In this document: piece after piece, positions 33,416 through 40,482 of the stretch
How the letters are laid out: each line of letters begins with the position of its first letter
How positions within the stretch are numbered: the first letter of the stretch is position 1
NCBI GenBank assembly: GCA_028277585.1
Contig: JANQFY010000427.1
Span: 1 to 40,482, forward strand
Direction of reading: 5' to 3'
DNA length: 40,482 nucleotides
Source of the DNA: Sedimentisphaerales bacterium
GTDB taxonomy: Bacteria > Planctomycetota > Phycisphaerae > Sedimentisphaerales > Anaerobacaceae
Position numbers and translations under genes: made by a program
Notes under the pieces: model-generated
Told to the model about the DNA's origin: nothing
Databases searched by the model: none
The model's input: the letters and a program-made list of their open reading frames with translations, nothing else

Positions 33416-36400
33416 ATGAATCTGCCCATATCACCTCTGAATCCATCCCGTGAAGGCCTGTTTCGACTCGCCAGCGCTGTACTCGTCGTTCTTCTGCTGG
33501 GAACGGCTCTCTCCGCCCAGACGCCGCCGGCGGCGCCGGATGTACGGCCCGTGATCAGCGGAACCTATCCGGCCGACGCGGACGGCGACCGCATCGCCGA
33601 TAGCCTGCAGAGCAATGATGTGGAAAGCGGCAGGCGGCTGATGGCGCTCTCCTCTGAGGGCGAGAAGGTCAGCGTCGAGTTGGTCTTCAACAAACCGGTG
33701 ACCCAAAAGCAGATCGACGCCTTCGGCGCCCTGGGCGGCGAGATTACCTACATGTTCAAGGCCATTTCCTACGGCTGGAACGGCCGTCTGCCTCTGGCCG
33801 CCGTACGCCGGTTGCCCGCCGTGATGGGGCCGACGCTGGTCCTCGTTGAGCCGGTCGCGCGAGCGGAGCCGTACATGGATAAGGCGACCCAAACAGGTCG
33901 GGTCCGTCCCATTTGGCAGTCGGGCTTCGCAGGTCATACCCTGGGACTCCACGGTGACCCGAACACGACGATCGCCATTATCGATACCGGCGTCGACCGA
34001 ACGCACGTCGATCTCGCCGGGCGGTGTGTCTACTGGAAGGACCTGAGTGGCAGAGATGACCCGGAGTCGGTTGATTATCTGGGACATGGCAGTCACGTAG
34101 CCGGTATAGCGGTTGGTACGGGGCAGGCCGGTGGCGCTGATATCGGGCAATTGCAGTATACCTACGCTCGGGCCTATCCTTTCTGGCAGCATTTTCCCAG
34201 TCCGATCGGATTGCCTCGTGAAGTTGTCACCATAGAGACGCAAGCCTACTGGCAAGGCGCACCCGGTTGGCTGTGCCACGCCACCTGGACGAGGGGGGAT
34301 GCCCTCCCCGTTCTTTCGCGCGTCGGGGCCGGCAAGGACGGGGATACTGAAGCGACCATTACCTCCTCATTCAATATCGCCGGCCATTTGCTTTTCGCCC
34401 CCTATCTGGCCAACTGGGACTTCTTTGACCTTGAGAATGTGGTTATCACGAACACGGTGTCTCCCTACCGCGGCGTGGGAGACGGTTTCAACGACTTCAC
34501 CGGTGTTGCGCCGGGCTGCAACTGGGCGGCGGTCAGTGTCGATGTCGAGGGCGACGACAAGGCCTTCGAAGCCGGCGTGGCGGCGGCCCTGGATGACCTT
34601 GTTGCCCATCGTGAGAGTAAGAACATCAAGATCATCAACATCAGCGCTGGTCTGATTGACTGGGAAGGGCTTCCGTTGAGCAGTCGCGTACTGCGAGACA
34701 AGGTGACTTCCGCCGTCAAGAGCGGCGTGATCGTGGTGGTCGCGGCTGGCAACAGCGCCGAGAACTGGTCGTGGCAAAAGCGTGTGATGGCAGACCCTGC
34801 CGGGACCGCCTTGGCGATCACGGTCGGCGCATCGGACGATGAGAACGCTGTGACAAACTACTCCACCCATGGATTCTACCCCGATCCCGATGCCCACGAG
34901 GGATTCAAGCCTGATCTTGTTGCCCCAGGGGGAGCTGCTCAATACACGGGCATCCTCTCGGTGGATTCGGGCACCTGTGATGGTTCGGCCGAGGTGTCTG
35001 ACAAACAACCCGACGACTATACGAATCTCATCGGTACATCCATGTCGAGCCCCTTCGTGGCCGGTTGTGCCGCTCTGCTGATCGAGGCGCTGGAGAAACA
35101 GGGGCTCGTCTGGGACTTCGAGTCGGATGACTGCCCTCGCTACATCAAGATGGTTCTCTGTGCCACCGCCTCGGAGACCAACGCCGAGCGAAAGATGGGG
35201 TACTTCAATCCCGTATTGAATCGTGACGATGAAGGTGAGTTCGGCTATCCGCCTGCCAAGGATTTGGACGAGGGGTATGGGATGGTCAATGCCGATGCGG
35301 CCGTGGAGGCGGTCAGTCTGACATATAATCTGGGCTCGACCGTCACCGAAACGCTGAGCGGCGAGGCGATCGCCAAGCGTGTCTGGGCGCGGACCGTGCA
35401 CATGACCGGGGGCTACGAACTGGAAGTGTCGCTGGCGTTTCCACCTGAGGCGGACTTCGACCTCTACCTCTACAGCACGACGCCCTCGGACGTGGGCGAA
35501 CCGGTGATTCTGGCTTGCAGCACGAACTTCACAGTCGGCACGCCCGAGTCGATCCGCTACACGCCGGATGCCGATGGAATGGCGCTGCTGGTCGTCAAGC
35601 GTGTTGCGGGTTCCGGCGCGTTCGAGTTGAATTCGACGCGCCCCGGCCCTCCGCTCGCGCGGGATATGGACGTGAACGTGGGGCAGAACTCCCCCCGGAC
35701 AATTCTCCTGGCGGCCGACGATGATGGTTTGCCCGACCCGCCCGCCGCGATGACCTTCACGATCGAGTCCTTACCCGAGCACGGACGGCTGGAGCACGCA
35801 GCGACCGGCGCGACGATCACCAAGGCGCCGACGGTGCTCGGAGCCGGGGTTGACCAGGTGGTCTATCGACCTGACGCCGATCGTCTGGGCGCCGATTCCT
35901 TCACGTTCAGTGCCGATGACGGCGGGATTCCACCTTTGGGAGGCCCGTCGAACATCGCGACCGTACAGATCACCGTGGTGGGCGAGATTTCCGCTGCCTA
36001 TCAGGTGGCCTCCGGCGCCGACGATGCTCATCTCTCGAAATGGAGCACCTTCCAGAAACTGCACGATTCGGCGTTGACCGTGGGCTCCTATACCGCGGGG
36101 ATGCGATTCATCGAGATCGACGTGCCCCAAGGGGCGACGATCCTCAGCGCCAAGCTGCAGATCTGTTCCTATACGAGCGACCTTGGCGGTCAATTCGCAG
36201 TCCTCCTCCAGGCCGAGGCGGTTGACGACACCGTCGAGTTCAGCAGCAGTCATCGCGCCAACGACGTGCCCCTGACGGATGCGTCCGAGACATGGAGCTG
36301 GGAGGGGGCTTCCTGGTCGTCGAATACCTGGTACGACAGCCCCGATATCAGCTCCCTGCTTCAGGAAGTCGTGGACCGCCCCGGCTGGTCGGCCGGCAAT

Positions 36401-36514
36401 GCGATTGTGATCATCTGCGCCGCCGATGGCTACGCCAGCTCCAATCGGAAGTTCTGGTCGTATGACGGGGATGCCGAGAAGGCCGCCCGCCTTGAAATCA
36501 CCTATCGGCCCTAG
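33416..36514 (+). CDS. Secreted subtilisin-like serine protease (S8) with C-terminal cadherin-like and jelly-roll-type domains
   Basis: 1032 aa from ATG 33416, preceded by AGGAGG; the frame is open upstream to 33332 but without a signal. A signal peptide (FRLASAVLVVLLLGTALSAQ) leads to a calcium-loop-like DADGDRIADSL and an inhibitor-type propeptide (about 75-165). The catalytic triad is D190 (IIDTGVDRTH), H224 (GHGSHVAG) and S542 (GTSMSSPFVAG); the oxyanion Asn lies in VVAAGNSAENW. Between His and the rest of the fold is an extra block of about 130 residues (about 236-365) rich in Trp, Tyr and Pro. After the catalytic domain come a PPC-like beta domain (about 645-740), a cadherin-like stretch ending DSFTFSADDGG, and a final 165-residue domain (FIEIDVPQGATILSAKLQI ... 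SGNAIVIICA-type) of a kind I associate with secreted planctomycete proteins. An extracellular degradative role is inferred. Confidence 0.93.
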   Translation: MNLPISPLNPSREGLFRLASAVLVVLLLGTALSAQTPPAAPDVRPVISGTYPADADGDRIADSLQSNDVESGRRLMALSSEGEKVSVELVFNKPVTQKQIDAFGALGGEITYMFKAISYGWNGRLPLAAVRRLPAVMGPTLVLVEPVARAEPYMDKATQTGRVRPIWQSGFAGHTLGLHGDPNTTIAIIDTGVDRTHVDLAGRCVYWKDLSGRDDPESVDYLGHGSHVAGIAVGTGQAGGADIGQLQYTYARAYPFWQHFPSPIGLPREVVTIETQAYWQGAPGWLCHATWTRGDALPVLSRVGAGKDGDTEATITSSFNIAGHLLFAPYLANWDFFDLENVVITNTVSPYRGVGDGFNDFTGVAPGCNWAAVSVDVEGDDKAFEAGVAAALDDLVAHRESKNIKIINISAGLIDWEGLPLSSRVLRDKVTSAVKSGVIVVVAAGNSAENWSWQKRVMADPAGTALAITVGASDDENAVTNYSTHGFYPDPDAHEGFKPDLVAPGGAAQYTGILSVDSGTCDGSAEVSDKQPDDYTNLIGTSMSSPFVAGCAALLIEALEKQGLVWDFESDDCPRYIKMVLCATASETNAERKMGYFNPVLNRDDEGEFGYPPAKDLDEGYGMVNADAAVEAVSLTYNLGSTVTETLSGEAIAKRVWARTVHMTGGYELEVSLAFPPEADFDLYLYSTTPSDVGEPVILACSTNFTVGTPESIRYTPDADGMALLVVKRVAGSGAFELNSTRPGPPLARDMDVNVGQNSPRTILLAADDDGLPDPPAAMTFTIESLPEHGRLEHAATGATITKAPTVLGAGVDQVVYRPDADRLGADSFTFSADDGGIPPLGGPSNIATVQITVVGEISAAYQVASGADDAHLSKWSTFQKLHDSALTVGSYTAGMRFIEIDVPQGATILSAKLQICSYTSDLGGQFAVLLQAEAVDDTVEFSSSHRANDVPLTDASETWSWEGASWSSNTWYDSPDISSLLQEVVDRPGWSAGNAIVIICAADGYASSNRKFWSYDGDAEKAARLEITYRP

Positions 36515-36600
36515 CCTTTTGGTGTTGCTGAGAGCAGCTTGTGGATGGATTGCCGAATCCCGGCAGCCATCGCGAAAACCGCGGGTGCTGCGGGTAATGG

Positions 36601-36630
36601 TTGAACGCGCGGGCGGTGTGGGCGTAGAAT
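36601..36630 (+). promoter_or_regulatory. Candidate promoter for the ACT-domain gene
   Basis: TTGAAC (36601-36606), 18-nt spacer, TAGAAT (36625-36630). The start near 36637 leaves a leader of about 145 nt, containing a small CGGCC/GGCCG hairpin (36646-36659). Confidence 0.4.
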
Positions 36631-36780
36631 AGGAGCCGAGCAGGGCGGCCCTACGGCCGACGGCGCAGATGGGGATTGTCGAGGAAGCTGGACTGTGCGT
36701 AGTTCTGGAGGCGCAAGAAGGGACGATCGAGCGTCTGGTCCGTACAAGTAGTGGACTCTGGCTTAAGGAAAGGTTGAAGG

Positions 36781-37230
36781 ATGTACATCGCACCTCAGTT
36801 TTCCGTCTTCATGGTCAACAAGCCCGGTGTTCTGGCCCAGGCCCTGGGTGAATTCGCCAAGGCGAAGATCAACATCACCGCCATCACGATGATGGATTCG
36901 GTTGAGCATGGTGTCATGCGCGTGGTGTTCGAAAAGCCGGACAAGGCTCGGGAGGTGCTGTCCAAACTGAATATGCCCTACAACGAGACGGACGTGCTGT
37001 GCGTGGACCTGGCGAACAAGGCCGGCGCGCTGGCCGCCGTGGCTGAGAAGCTTTCCAAAGGGCATATCAACATCACATACGCGTACTGCACCGCCGGGGG
37101 CAAGGGGGGACGCACTACGGGCGTGCTGAAACTCTCCGACGTCAAGAAGGCAATGAAGCTTCTAGAGAACCACAACAAACCGAGCAAGCCTAAGGCGGCG
37201 ACGCGCCGTTCCAAGGCGGTGCGCCCCTAG
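36781..37230 (+). CDS. Protein with two ACT domains
   Basis: A 149-aa protein made of two tandem ACT domains, about residues 7-70 (FMVNKPGVLAQALGEFAKAKINITAI) and 75-135 (DLANKAGALAAVAEKLSKGHINITYAY), plus a Lys/Arg/Pro-rich basic tail of about 18 residues. ACT domains bind small ligands, usually amino acids, and this stand-alone double form (COG4747-like) is thought to regulate amino-acid-related enzymes. The Gly after PGVL/AGAL and the INIT strands are conserved in both copies. It is a single gene with its own promoter candidate, 198 bp before murC. The partner and ligand cannot be read from sequence. Confidence 0.9.
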   Translation: MYIAPQFSVFMVNKPGVLAQALGEFAKAKINITAITMMDSVEHGVMRVVFEKPDKAREVLSKLNMPYNETDVLCVDLANKAGALAAVAEKLSKGHINITYAYCTAGGKGGRTTGVLKLSDVKKAMKLLENHNKPSKPKAATRRSKAVRP

Positions 37231-37375
37231 CGTCCGCGGGATTGGGTCGTGACGGGCGCCCTGGTTTGTTAGATGGGGAAACAGTAAGCTTGGTGAGGTC
37301 TCCCCCGAAGCTGCGTGCCTTGCCCTGTTTTTCCGACTCCGCATGGCGATTTGACTTTTCTTGACTGTGGGTTTC

Positions 37376-37384
37376 TGCTAGACT
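37376..37384 (+). promoter_or_regulatory. Extended -10 promoter candidate before murC
   Basis: TGCTAGACT is an extended -10 (TG-n-TAGACT). Two TTGACT motifs (37351 and 37361) lie upstream, but at 22 and 12 nt rather than 17, so the -35 is doubtful. It is 45 nt before the murC start. Confidence 0.35.
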
Positions 37385-37428
37385 CTTCCGATGATTCTTA
37401 AGGAAGATCTCTCACGCGAAAGGATGCC

Positions 37429-38904
37429 ATGAGCCGATCGGAAACCCGCACCCACCTGAGGAGCCGTGTCAGGGCGGCCCACCGCTATGAAGTGGTTGAG
37501 ACGGTGAGTCGGCCGCAGGTGGCCGGGATGCGTTTTCATTTCGTGGGCATCGGCGGCGTCGGCATGAGCGGCCTGGCCCAGTTCCTCCTGGAGAAGCACG
37601 CGATCGTCAGTGGTTCGGATCGAGCCGCCAGTGCGGTTGCGGAACGGCTCGCCCAACTGGGCGCCGACATTCAAGTCGGTCACGACCCGGCGAACCTCTC
37701 CGATCCCGTCGACGCGGTGGTGGTCTCGGCGGCCATTGGGCCGGACAACCCCGAGCTGCAGCGGGCCCGCGAACAGGGCTCCCGCGTATACAAGTACGCC
37801 CAGTTTCTGGGCGAGATCATGGGCCATTTCGAGGGCATCGCCGTCGGAGGCACCCACGGAAAGAGCACCACCAGCGGCTGGCTGGTCCACTGCCTCAAAG
37901 AGGCGGGGGTGGATACGAATTTCGTCGTCGGGGCCAATATCTCGCAACTGGGGGTTTCCTCCGGTGCCGGTGACAGCGAGTTCTTCGTCGCCGAGGCTTG
38001 CGAATACGACCGGAGTTTTCTGAACTTCCGGCCGCAGGTGGCTTGCATCCTGAACGTCGAGCAGGATCATCTAGACTGTTACCGCGACGAGGCGGATATC
38101 CTCGACGCGTTCTATCAGTTCGCGCTCGGCACGGTTCCGTCCGGACTGGTGGTCGCCAATGGGGATGACCTCAATGTCACCAAGGTTATCGAGCGACTCG
38201 ACGGCGAACGCGATGTTGTGACGTTCGGCTTCGATGAGCAGTGTGATTTCTCGGCGCGGAATGTGCGCAAGCGTCGTGGTCTACATAGTTTCGACGTCTT
38301 TCAGAACGGCCACCGATTGGGATCGACGGCCGTGTCTTTGCCCGGTCGATACAACGTGCTCAACGGCCTGGCGGTCGTCGCCACCGCGGTGAGCATCGGC
38401 GTTGATCCGCAGCGCGTCCTGAGCGTGCTCGATCGGTTCACCGGCATGGATCGCCGATTGATGCTCAAGGGCGAATTCGACGGGATCACGATCCTGGACG
38501 ACTACGCCCACCATCCGACGGAAATCCGCGCCAGTTTGGGTGCGATTCGCGATCGCTATCAGCCCAAGCGGCTCTGGTGTGTCTTTCAGGCCCACCAGTA
38601 CAGTCGGACGCGGTTCTTCCTGGACGAGTTCGCGCGCAGTTTCGCCCAGGCTGATCGGGCCATCATCCCTGAAATCTATTTCGCACGCGATTCCGAGGAC
38701 AGCCGCACCGAGGTGAATGCGGCGATCCTGGTCGATCGCATCCGGGCCGAAGGGACCGACGCCAAACACGTCGGAACCCTCACGGCTGTCTGCGACTATC
38801 TGGAAAAAGAACTTCGTGCCGGTGACCTCGTTGTCACCATGGGGGCCGGCGATGTGTGGAAGGTAGCTGATGAGTATATTCAACGGCTTGGACGAAATCG
38901 TTGA
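37429..38904 (+). CDS. murC: UDP-N-acetylmuramate--L-alanine ligase
   Basis: Adds L-alanine to UDP-MurNAc in cytoplasmic murein precursor synthesis. It is 491 aa, slightly long owing to about 33 extra N-terminal residues before the usual HFVGIGGVGMSGLA nucleotide motif; ATG 37528 would remove them, but ATG 37429 has a good GAAAGGA upstream and was kept. The ATP loop GTHGKSTT is at 141-148. Further Mur ligase signatures are ACEYDRSFLNF, NVEQDHLDCY, SLPGRYNVLNGLA, and DDYAHHPTEI near 360 with the HQYSRTRFF motif after it. It overlaps murB by 35 bp, forming the operon murC-murB-ddl. Confidence 0.97.
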   Translation: MSRSETRTHLRSRVRAAHRYEVVETVSRPQVAGMRFHFVGIGGVGMSGLAQFLLEKHAIVSGSDRAASAVAERLAQLGADIQVGHDPANLSDPVDAVVVSAAIGPDNPELQRAREQGSRVYKYAQFLGEIMGHFEGIAVGGTHGKSTTSGWLVHCLKEAGVDTNFVVGANISQLGVSSGAGDSEFFVAEACEYDRSFLNFRPQVACILNVEQDHLDCYRDEADILDAFYQFALGTVPSGLVVANGDDLNVTKVIERLDGERDVVTFGFDEQCDFSARNVRKRRGLHSFDVFQNGHRLGSTAVSLPGRYNVLNGLAVVATAVSIGVDPQRVLSVLDRFTGMDRRLMLKGEFDGITILDDYAHHPTEIRASLGAIRDRYQPKRLWCVFQAHQYSRTRFFLDEFARSFAQADRAIIPEIYFARDSEDSRTEVNAAILVDRIRAEGTDAKHVGTLTAVCDYLEKELRAGDLVVTMGAGDVWKVADEYIQRLGRNR

Positions 38905-39751
38905 ACGAGACCACCCGTTGGCCTCGCACACGTGGTACCGCCTGGGCGGCCCCGCGGATTATTTCATTCGCCCTCGAACCGTCGACGACCTTGTGGAGGT
39001 CATCCGGCGGTGTAACGAGAACCACGTTCGTTTGCACGTCATGGGCTTCGGCTCGAATCTGCTGGTCAGCGATGAGGGCGTCCGAGGCGCGGTGGTCAAG
39101 CTCGAAGAAGGGCAGTTCGCCCAGACCGAGTTCGAGGGCGAACAGGTGACCGCCTGGGCGGGCGCTCAATTGAGCCAACTGGTCTTGGACTGTGTCGAGA
39201 AGGGGCTTTCCGGCATCGAGGTCCTGACGGGCATCCCCGGTTCGGTCGGCGGCGCCATCAAGATGAACGCCGGGGGGCGGTTCGGCGACATCGGTTCGGC
39301 CGTCGAGTCGGTGACATTGCTGGACAGTCAGGGAGGGCTCTTCGAGAAGAGCAAGCCCGAGCTGATCTTCGATTATCGCTCGGTCAACATCCGCGCGCCG
39401 TTTATTCTGAACGCGAAGCTCAAACTCACGCAAGCCGATCCCGAACAGATCATGCGCACTGTCAAAGAGAGCTGGGTCTACAAGAAGAACACCCAACCTC
39501 TGAATACAAGGAATTGCGGGTGTATCTTCAAGAACCCGGAAGGCACGTCGGCCGGCGCGTTGATCGACCGCGCGGGGTTGAAGGGCTTGCAGGTCGGCGG
39601 CGCCGCCGTCAGCGATAAGCATGCGAACTTCATCGTGGCCGGCGACGGCTGCACCAGTCGCGATATCATGCGACTGATCAGCGCCGTCCAACAGCGGGTG
39701 CGCGAACAGTTCGAGATCGAGCTGGATCCGGAGATCGAGATCTGGAAGTAG
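38870..39751 (+). CDS. murB: UDP-N-acetylenolpyruvoylglucosamine reductase
   Basis: The FAD/NADPH enzyme that reduces UDP-GlcNAc-enolpyruvate to UDP-MurNAc. It is 293 aa, the length of type II MurB. FAD-binding motifs: GFGSNLLVSDEG (59-70) and GIPGSVGGAIKMNAGG (121-136). Catalytic positions: R170 in FDYRSV, C218 in NCGCIFKNP where E. coli has Ser229 (proton donor), and E288 in LDPEIEIW. Cys in place of Ser occurs naturally in part of the family. The start ATG 38870 has GGAAGG 7 nt upstream and lies inside the murC end. Confidence 0.97.
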   Translation: MSIFNGLDEIVERDHPLASHTWYRLGGPADYFIRPRTVDDLVEVIRRCNENHVRLHVMGFGSNLLVSDEGVRGAVVKLEEGQFAQTEFEGEQVTAWAGAQLSQLVLDCVEKGLSGIEVLTGIPGSVGGAIKMNAGGRFGDIGSAVESVTLLDSQGGLFEKSKPELIFDYRSVNIRAPFILNAKLKLTQADPEQIMRTVKESWVYKKNTQPLNTRNCGCIFKNPEGTSAGALIDRAGLKGLQVGGAAVSDKHANFIVAGDGCTSRDIMRLISAVQQRVREQFEIELDPEIEIWK

Positions 39752-39806
39752 GACGGCGATGCGCAATCACTGTGGTGCTTCGATCGCAAAGGGCTTGGCA
39801 GTGGAA

Positions 39807-39892
39807 TGCAAAGATCAAGGATCAAAGATCAAAATTGCGGAATCGCCGTTCTACGGCGATGACTTCCTCAATTTTGATTTCTACAGTTTGCA
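39807..39892. repeat. Palindromic intergenic element (REP/MITE-like) between murB and ddl
   Basis: Nested inverted repeats: outer TGCAAA (39807-39812) / TTTGCA (39887-39892), middle ATCAAAATTG (39828-39837) / CAATTTTGAT (39869-39878), inner hairpin ATCGCCG-TTCTA-CGGCGAT (39842-39860). The left arm contains three tandem 7-mers GATCAAG/GATCAAA/GATCAAA (39813-39833). Part of the core, GGAATCGCC (39839-39847), also pairs with GGCGATTCC (39911-39919) directly before the ddl start codon. The AT-rich arms differ strongly from the GC-rich surroundings. It resembles dispersed intergenic palindromes of some planctomycetes (from memory, unverified). Confidence 0.7.
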
Positions 39893-39919
39893 TTTTGATT
39901 TTGGGTGGGTGGCGATTCC

Positions 39920-40482
39920 ATGAAAGTGGCGGTGCTGCGCGGAGGCATAGGTTCGGAGCGTGAGGTCAGTCTTCAGAGCGGTCGTTGCGTGGCCCAGGCC
40001 CTGCGCGACGGCGGCGTCGAAGTGGTGGAATCGGACATTCGACCCGATGACCTGGCCATTCTCAATCGCACAGATATCGATGTCTTCTTCATCGCTCTGC
40101 ATGGTCCATTCGGGGAGGATGGCCAGCTCCAGAAGATCCTGGACGATCGGGGGTTGACCTATACCGGTTGCGGCGCCGAGGCCAGTCGGCTGGCTTTCGA
40201 CAAGATCGTGAGCAAGGAACGTTTCGCCGCGGCCGGTGTAGCGGTTGCAGCGACCATCGAGTTCGGCGAGCATTCCGATCCGGACGCTATCGCCGATCGA
40301 CTGCGTGAGTTCGGGGATCGTTTCGTCGTCAAGCCGGTTCGGCAGGGCAGCAGCGTGGGGGTCACGATCGTCGATGGGCCGGATGAAGCGGCTGCGCTGG
40401 CCCAGCGGATCTGGGGCGATTTCGGCGACTGCATGATCGAGCGCACCGACCGTGATCTCCCGCCCGGCGATGAACGGCTCGA
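39920..40482 (+). CDS. ddl: D-alanine--D-alanine ligase, 3'-truncated by the window edge
   Basis: Makes the D-Ala-D-Ala end of the murein peptide, using ATP. The frame starts at ATG 39920 with MKVAVLRGGIGSEREVSLQSG, the family N-terminus, and runs to the window end. Further signatures: FIALHGPFGEDGQLQ, the LTYTGCGAEASRLAFDK motif that precedes the ATP-grasp domain, and VVKPVRQGSSVGVTIV. After GDCMIE, however, the frame reads RTDRDLPPGDER instead of the expected FIxGREITVG; the expected sequence is present on the opposite strand of the same 36 bases (see the separate entry at 40437). The gene follows murB by 168 bp that hold a palindromic element, so it may be partly uncoupled from murB. Confidence 0.95.
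   Translation, partial: MKVAVLRGGIGSEREVSLQSGRCVAQALRDGGVEVVESDIRPDDLAILNRTDIDVFFIALHGPFGEDGQLQKILDDRGLTYTGCGAEASRLAFDKIVSKERFAAAGVAVAATIEFGEHSDPDAIADRLREFGDRFVVKPVRQGSSVGVTIVDGPDEAAALAQRIWGDFGDCMIERTDRDLPPGDERL
40437..40482. other. Inverted 36-bp segment inside ddl, flanked by TCGAG/CTCGA inverted repeats
   Basis: Bases 40442-40477 lie between TCGAG (40437-40441) and CTCGA (40478-40482). Read forward in the ddl frame they give RTDRDLPPGDER, which is unlike any Ddl. Their reverse complement, placed in the same frame, gives PFIAGREITVGA, which continues CMIE exactly as expected for the ATP-grasp domain (consensus near E-x-FIxGREITVGxL). The length is 12 codons, so no frameshift or stop arises in either orientation. 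It is either a real micro-inversion or an assembly fold-back at a contig end. Confidence 0.85.

Noticed and set aside
39813-39833. Three tandem GATCAAR 7-mers considered as a CRISPR or microsatellite
   Set aside because: Too short, no spacers; they form the left arm of the palindromic element instead.

Overview
This window is GC-rich, densely coding bacterial DNA with no phage, insertion sequence or CRISPR array. It starts inside dnaA and stops inside ddl, so it is either a slice of a chromosome or a whole metagenome contig with two cut genes. Murein genes (murC, murB, ddl), an outer-membrane TolC-type lipoprotein and an O-antigen/exopolysaccharide cluster indicate a diderm bacterium. The general style (secreted proteins with cadherin-like and jelly-roll tails, many family-orphan membrane-anchored proteins, an intergenic palindromic element) reminds me of Planctomycetota, perhaps Phycisphaerae. 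That assignment is an impression, not a computed result.

Layout. 1-8.3 kb: the 3' part of dnaA, glutamine-dependent NAD synthetase (nadE, minus), an unrecognised membrane-anchored protein, then a minus-strand pair of an Lgt-like membrane protein and an MMPL/RND-superfamily exporter. 8.6-12.1 kb: a Tat-exported DUF362 protein and a large membrane glycosyltransferase-like protein carrying an extracellular insert. 12.1-20.1 kb: a minus-strand polysaccharide cluster. Its run wzz, glf, GlfT-like GT2, wzy-like and GT4 genes is tightly packed behind a near-consensus sigma70-type promoter; a methyltransferase and a second GT2 with its own promoter follow. UDP-galactopyranose mutase next to a GlfT-like transferase points to galactofuranose in the surface glycan.

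20.3-23.1 kb: an intergenic region with a perfect palindrome and a terminator-like hairpin, two overlapping genes of unknown function, and tRNA-Ser(CGA). 23.2-30.3 kb: a tripartite efflux operon, TetR - TolC-type lipoprotein - membrane fusion protein - RND pump - second TetR (CecR-like), preceded by two matching 14-bp inverted repeats that look like the operators of the first TetR. The pump lacks the paired Asp of TM4 and the Lys of TM10 that drive proton flow in AcrB. 30.4-36.5 kb: an LtaS/MdoB-type membrane sulfatase-fold enzyme, a noncoding stretch with RNA-like inverted repeats, a small lipoprotein, and a large secreted subtilase. 36.6-40.5 kb: a double-ACT protein and the murein genes murC-murB-ddl, with a palindromic repeat element between murB and ddl.

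The most striking observation is at the right edge. The last 36 full bases before the terminal CTCGA of ddl are inverted: their reverse complement encodes the conserved Ddl stretch PFIAGREITVGA in the correct place, and the segment is bounded by TCGAG/CTCGA inverted repeats. This is either a micro-inversion (possibly switchable) or an assembly fold-back artefact at a contig end.
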